Of a stretch of 7,295 bases of DNA, positions 6,823 through 7,295 are shown piece after piece; the first letter of the stretch is position 1, and every line of letters starts with the position of its first letter. The DNA comes from Acidobacteriota bacterium (GTDB taxonomy: Bacteria > Acidobacteriota > Holophagae > Thermotomaculales > Thermotomaculaceae). The notes below the pieces were generated by a model, which was not told where the DNA came from, made no database searches, and saw only the letters and a list, made by a program, of their open reading frames with translations. Position numbers and translations under genes: made by a program. The stretch covers positions 1 to 7,295 of the forward strand of contig WFPG01000308.1 in assembly GCA_015487755.1 (NCBI GenBank), given 5' to 3'.

Positions 6823-6852
6823 AAAGCAAAAATCAGGCATATTATTTGCTTT
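6823..6852. repeat. 8-bp inverted repeat in the divergent intergenic region
   Basis: AAAGCAAA at 6823-6830 and TTTGCTTT at 6845-6852 are perfect inverted copies separated by 14 bp, in the 106-bp gap between murJ (minus) and the small exported protein gene (plus). The position would suit an operator serving one or both genes, and the right arm overlaps possible -10 sequences for the plus-strand gene. The arms are AT-rich and short, so chance is a real alternative. Confidence 0.3.
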
Positions 6853-6855
6853 AAT
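6840..6855 (+). promoter_or_regulatory. Tentative promoter -10 region of the small exported protein gene
   Basis: Two overlapping candidates are visible: TATTAT at 6840-6845 (5 of 6 to consensus), and TTTAAT at 6850-6855 preceded by TGC, an extended -10 pattern. Neither has a good -35 at 16-18 bp; TTGATT at 6807-6812 is too far from both. Some promoter must lie between 6784 and about 6870, but I cannot fix it. Confidence 0.25.
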
Positions 6856-6876
6856 AATGTTGTGTGAAAAACTTTT

Positions 6877-6883
6877 AAGGAGG
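6877..6883 (+). promoter_or_regulatory. Strong Shine-Dalgarno sequence that fixes the downstream start
   Basis: AAGGAGG is a full-strength ribosome binding site, 6 nt before the ATG at 6890. It selects that ATG over the in-frame ATG at 6857, which lies upstream of the site and would add 11 residues ahead of an otherwise clean signal peptide. Confidence 0.9.
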
Positions 6884-6889
6884 CATGAT

Positions 6890-7219
6890 ATGAAAAAACT
6901 TTCAATTTTCCTGATTTTAGCGGCATTAACGGTAAGTTTGGGGATTGCCTGTATTGTTGAGCCTGCTCCACATGTGAGAGGCCATGCAAGAGTTCACTAT
7001 GTGGCACCGGGAGTAAGAGTTACTTATGTAGTTAGAAGCGGCGTCAGGGTTTACCGTGTACCGAGAGGGATAAGGCCGGGAGATGTTATCATTATAGACG
7101 GCAAGAGGTGTGTGGTGAGAAAGGTTAAAAGAAACAGGGTAAAGGTTGCTTACCCGAGCGGCACAAGGGTATGGATAAATGTTGTTGCTATAAACAAAGT
7201 CAAGCCCCCCGCGGCCTAA
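6890..7219 (+). CDS. Small exported basic protein or lipoprotein, function unknown
   Basis: The 109-residue product is not one I recognise. It begins MKKLSIFLILAALTVSLGIA followed by Cys21, a textbook export signal with a Lys-Lys start and one hydrophobic core. Cys21 could be lipidated, but the preceding residues G-I-A deviate from the usual L-A/S-G/A lipobox at -3, so ordinary signal peptidase I cleavage is also possible. The mature part is strongly basic and rich in Val and Arg with alternating hydrophobic residues, suggesting beta strands. Three similar short units run in tandem at about 38-66: VHYVAPGVR, VTYVVRSGVR, VYRVPRGIR. A second segment (GDVIIIDGKRCVVRKVKRNR, 66-85) resembles a small beta-barrel strand pattern and has another Cys. 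The charge would suit binding of an anionic envelope polymer or surface, but that is inference. It is transcribed divergently from murJ with its own strong ribosome binding site. Confidence 0.85.
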   Translation: MKKLSIFLILAALTVSLGIACIVEPAPHVRGHARVHYVAPGVRVTYVVRSGVRVYRVPRGIRPGDVIIIDGKRCVVRKVKRNRVKVAYPSGTRVWINVVAINKVKPPAA

Positions 7220-7223
7220 TCTC

Positions 7224-7245
7224 CGAGGTCTATGCCTCAATTTTT
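7224..7245 (+). repeat. Hairpin repeat copy 1 with T-run, possible weak terminator
   Basis: CGAGGTCTATGCCTCA followed by ATTTTT. GAGGT and GCCTC form a 5-bp stem (one G-T pair) with a CTAT loop, then a five-T run two bases later. It starts 5 bp after the stop codon of the preceding gene, the right place for an intrinsic terminator, although the stem is short. A near-identical copy follows 28 bp on. Confidence 0.6.
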
Positions 7246-7251
7246 CATTTA

Positions 7252-7272
7252 CGAGGTCTGCGCCTCACTTTT
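7252..7272 (+). repeat. Hairpin repeat copy 2 with T-run
   Basis: CGAGGTCTGCGCCTCA followed by CTTTT repeats copy 1 at a 28-bp offset, differing only in two loop bases and one base before the T-run. The same stem forms (GAGGT with GCCTC) around a CTGC loop. The two copies may act together as tandem weak terminators, or be part of a dispersed or tandem repeat family continuing past the window edge. I see no gene or other signal in the remaining bases 7273-7295. Confidence 0.6.
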
Positions 7273-7295
7273 GATAAAATAGGCCGTAAGAAATC

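Noticed and set aside
6857..6889. Upstream in-frame ATG adding 11 residues to the small exported protein
   Set aside because: The strong AAGGAGG lies downstream of this ATG and 6 nt before the ATG at 6890, where a clean signal peptide begins.
6926..7240. 104-residue minus-strand frame opposite the small exported protein gene
   Set aside because: No ribosome binding site, no recognisable motif, and it overlaps the hairpin repeat. The plus-strand gene has both a signal peptide and a strong binding site.
7224..7272. Tandem repeat considered as a CRISPR array
   Set aside because: Only two short units with a spacer of a few bases, no unique spacers of CRISPR length and no cas genes.

Overview
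The window is an AT-rich bacterial fragment, probably a contig end from a shotgun assembly, because bases 1-20 are Nextera transposase adapter. Nearly all coding sequence lies on the minus strand. Arginine is encoded almost only by AGA/AGG and the proteins are rich in Lys and Glu, which weakly suggests a thermophile. No 16S rRNA or other lineage marker is present, so I do not name a phylum.

Region 1 (21-2031, minus strand) is the translation/transcription operon rimP-nusA-infB. It holds the ribosome maturation factor RimP, the elongation/termination factor NusA and the first 77 codons of initiation factor IF-2, which is cut by the contig end. nusA and infB overlap in a TAATG junction.

Region 2 (2032-2205) is the gap upstream of rimP. 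It contains a TTGACA-type promoter and, downstream of it within the predicted leader, a strong intrinsic terminator hairpin. This layout looks like transcription attenuation of the nusA operon. The same hairpin is the only visible terminator for the upstream mraY operon.

Region 3 (2206-6783, minus strand) is a three-gene overlapping operon, murJ-murG-mraY, covering the membrane stage of peptidoglycan precursor synthesis. MraY makes lipid I, MurG converts it to lipid II, and MurJ flips lipid II across the membrane. The order differs from the classical dcw cluster, and murD and ftsW are absent. MurG is unusual: about 408 residues of glycosyltransferase are followed in frame by about 255 residues of HEAT-like alpha-helical repeats. 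MraY has a changed His motif (HHT for HHH). The murJ promoter lies so close to its ATG that the mRNA may be leaderless.

Region 4 (6784-7295) holds a divergent plus-strand gene for a small exported basic protein or lipoprotein of unknown function, with a near-perfect Shine-Dalgarno sequence. It is followed by two tandem copies of a short hairpin element near the right edge.

The strongest candidates for something undescribed are the MurG-HEAT fusion inside the lipid II operon and the attenuator-like leader of rimP-nusA-infB.
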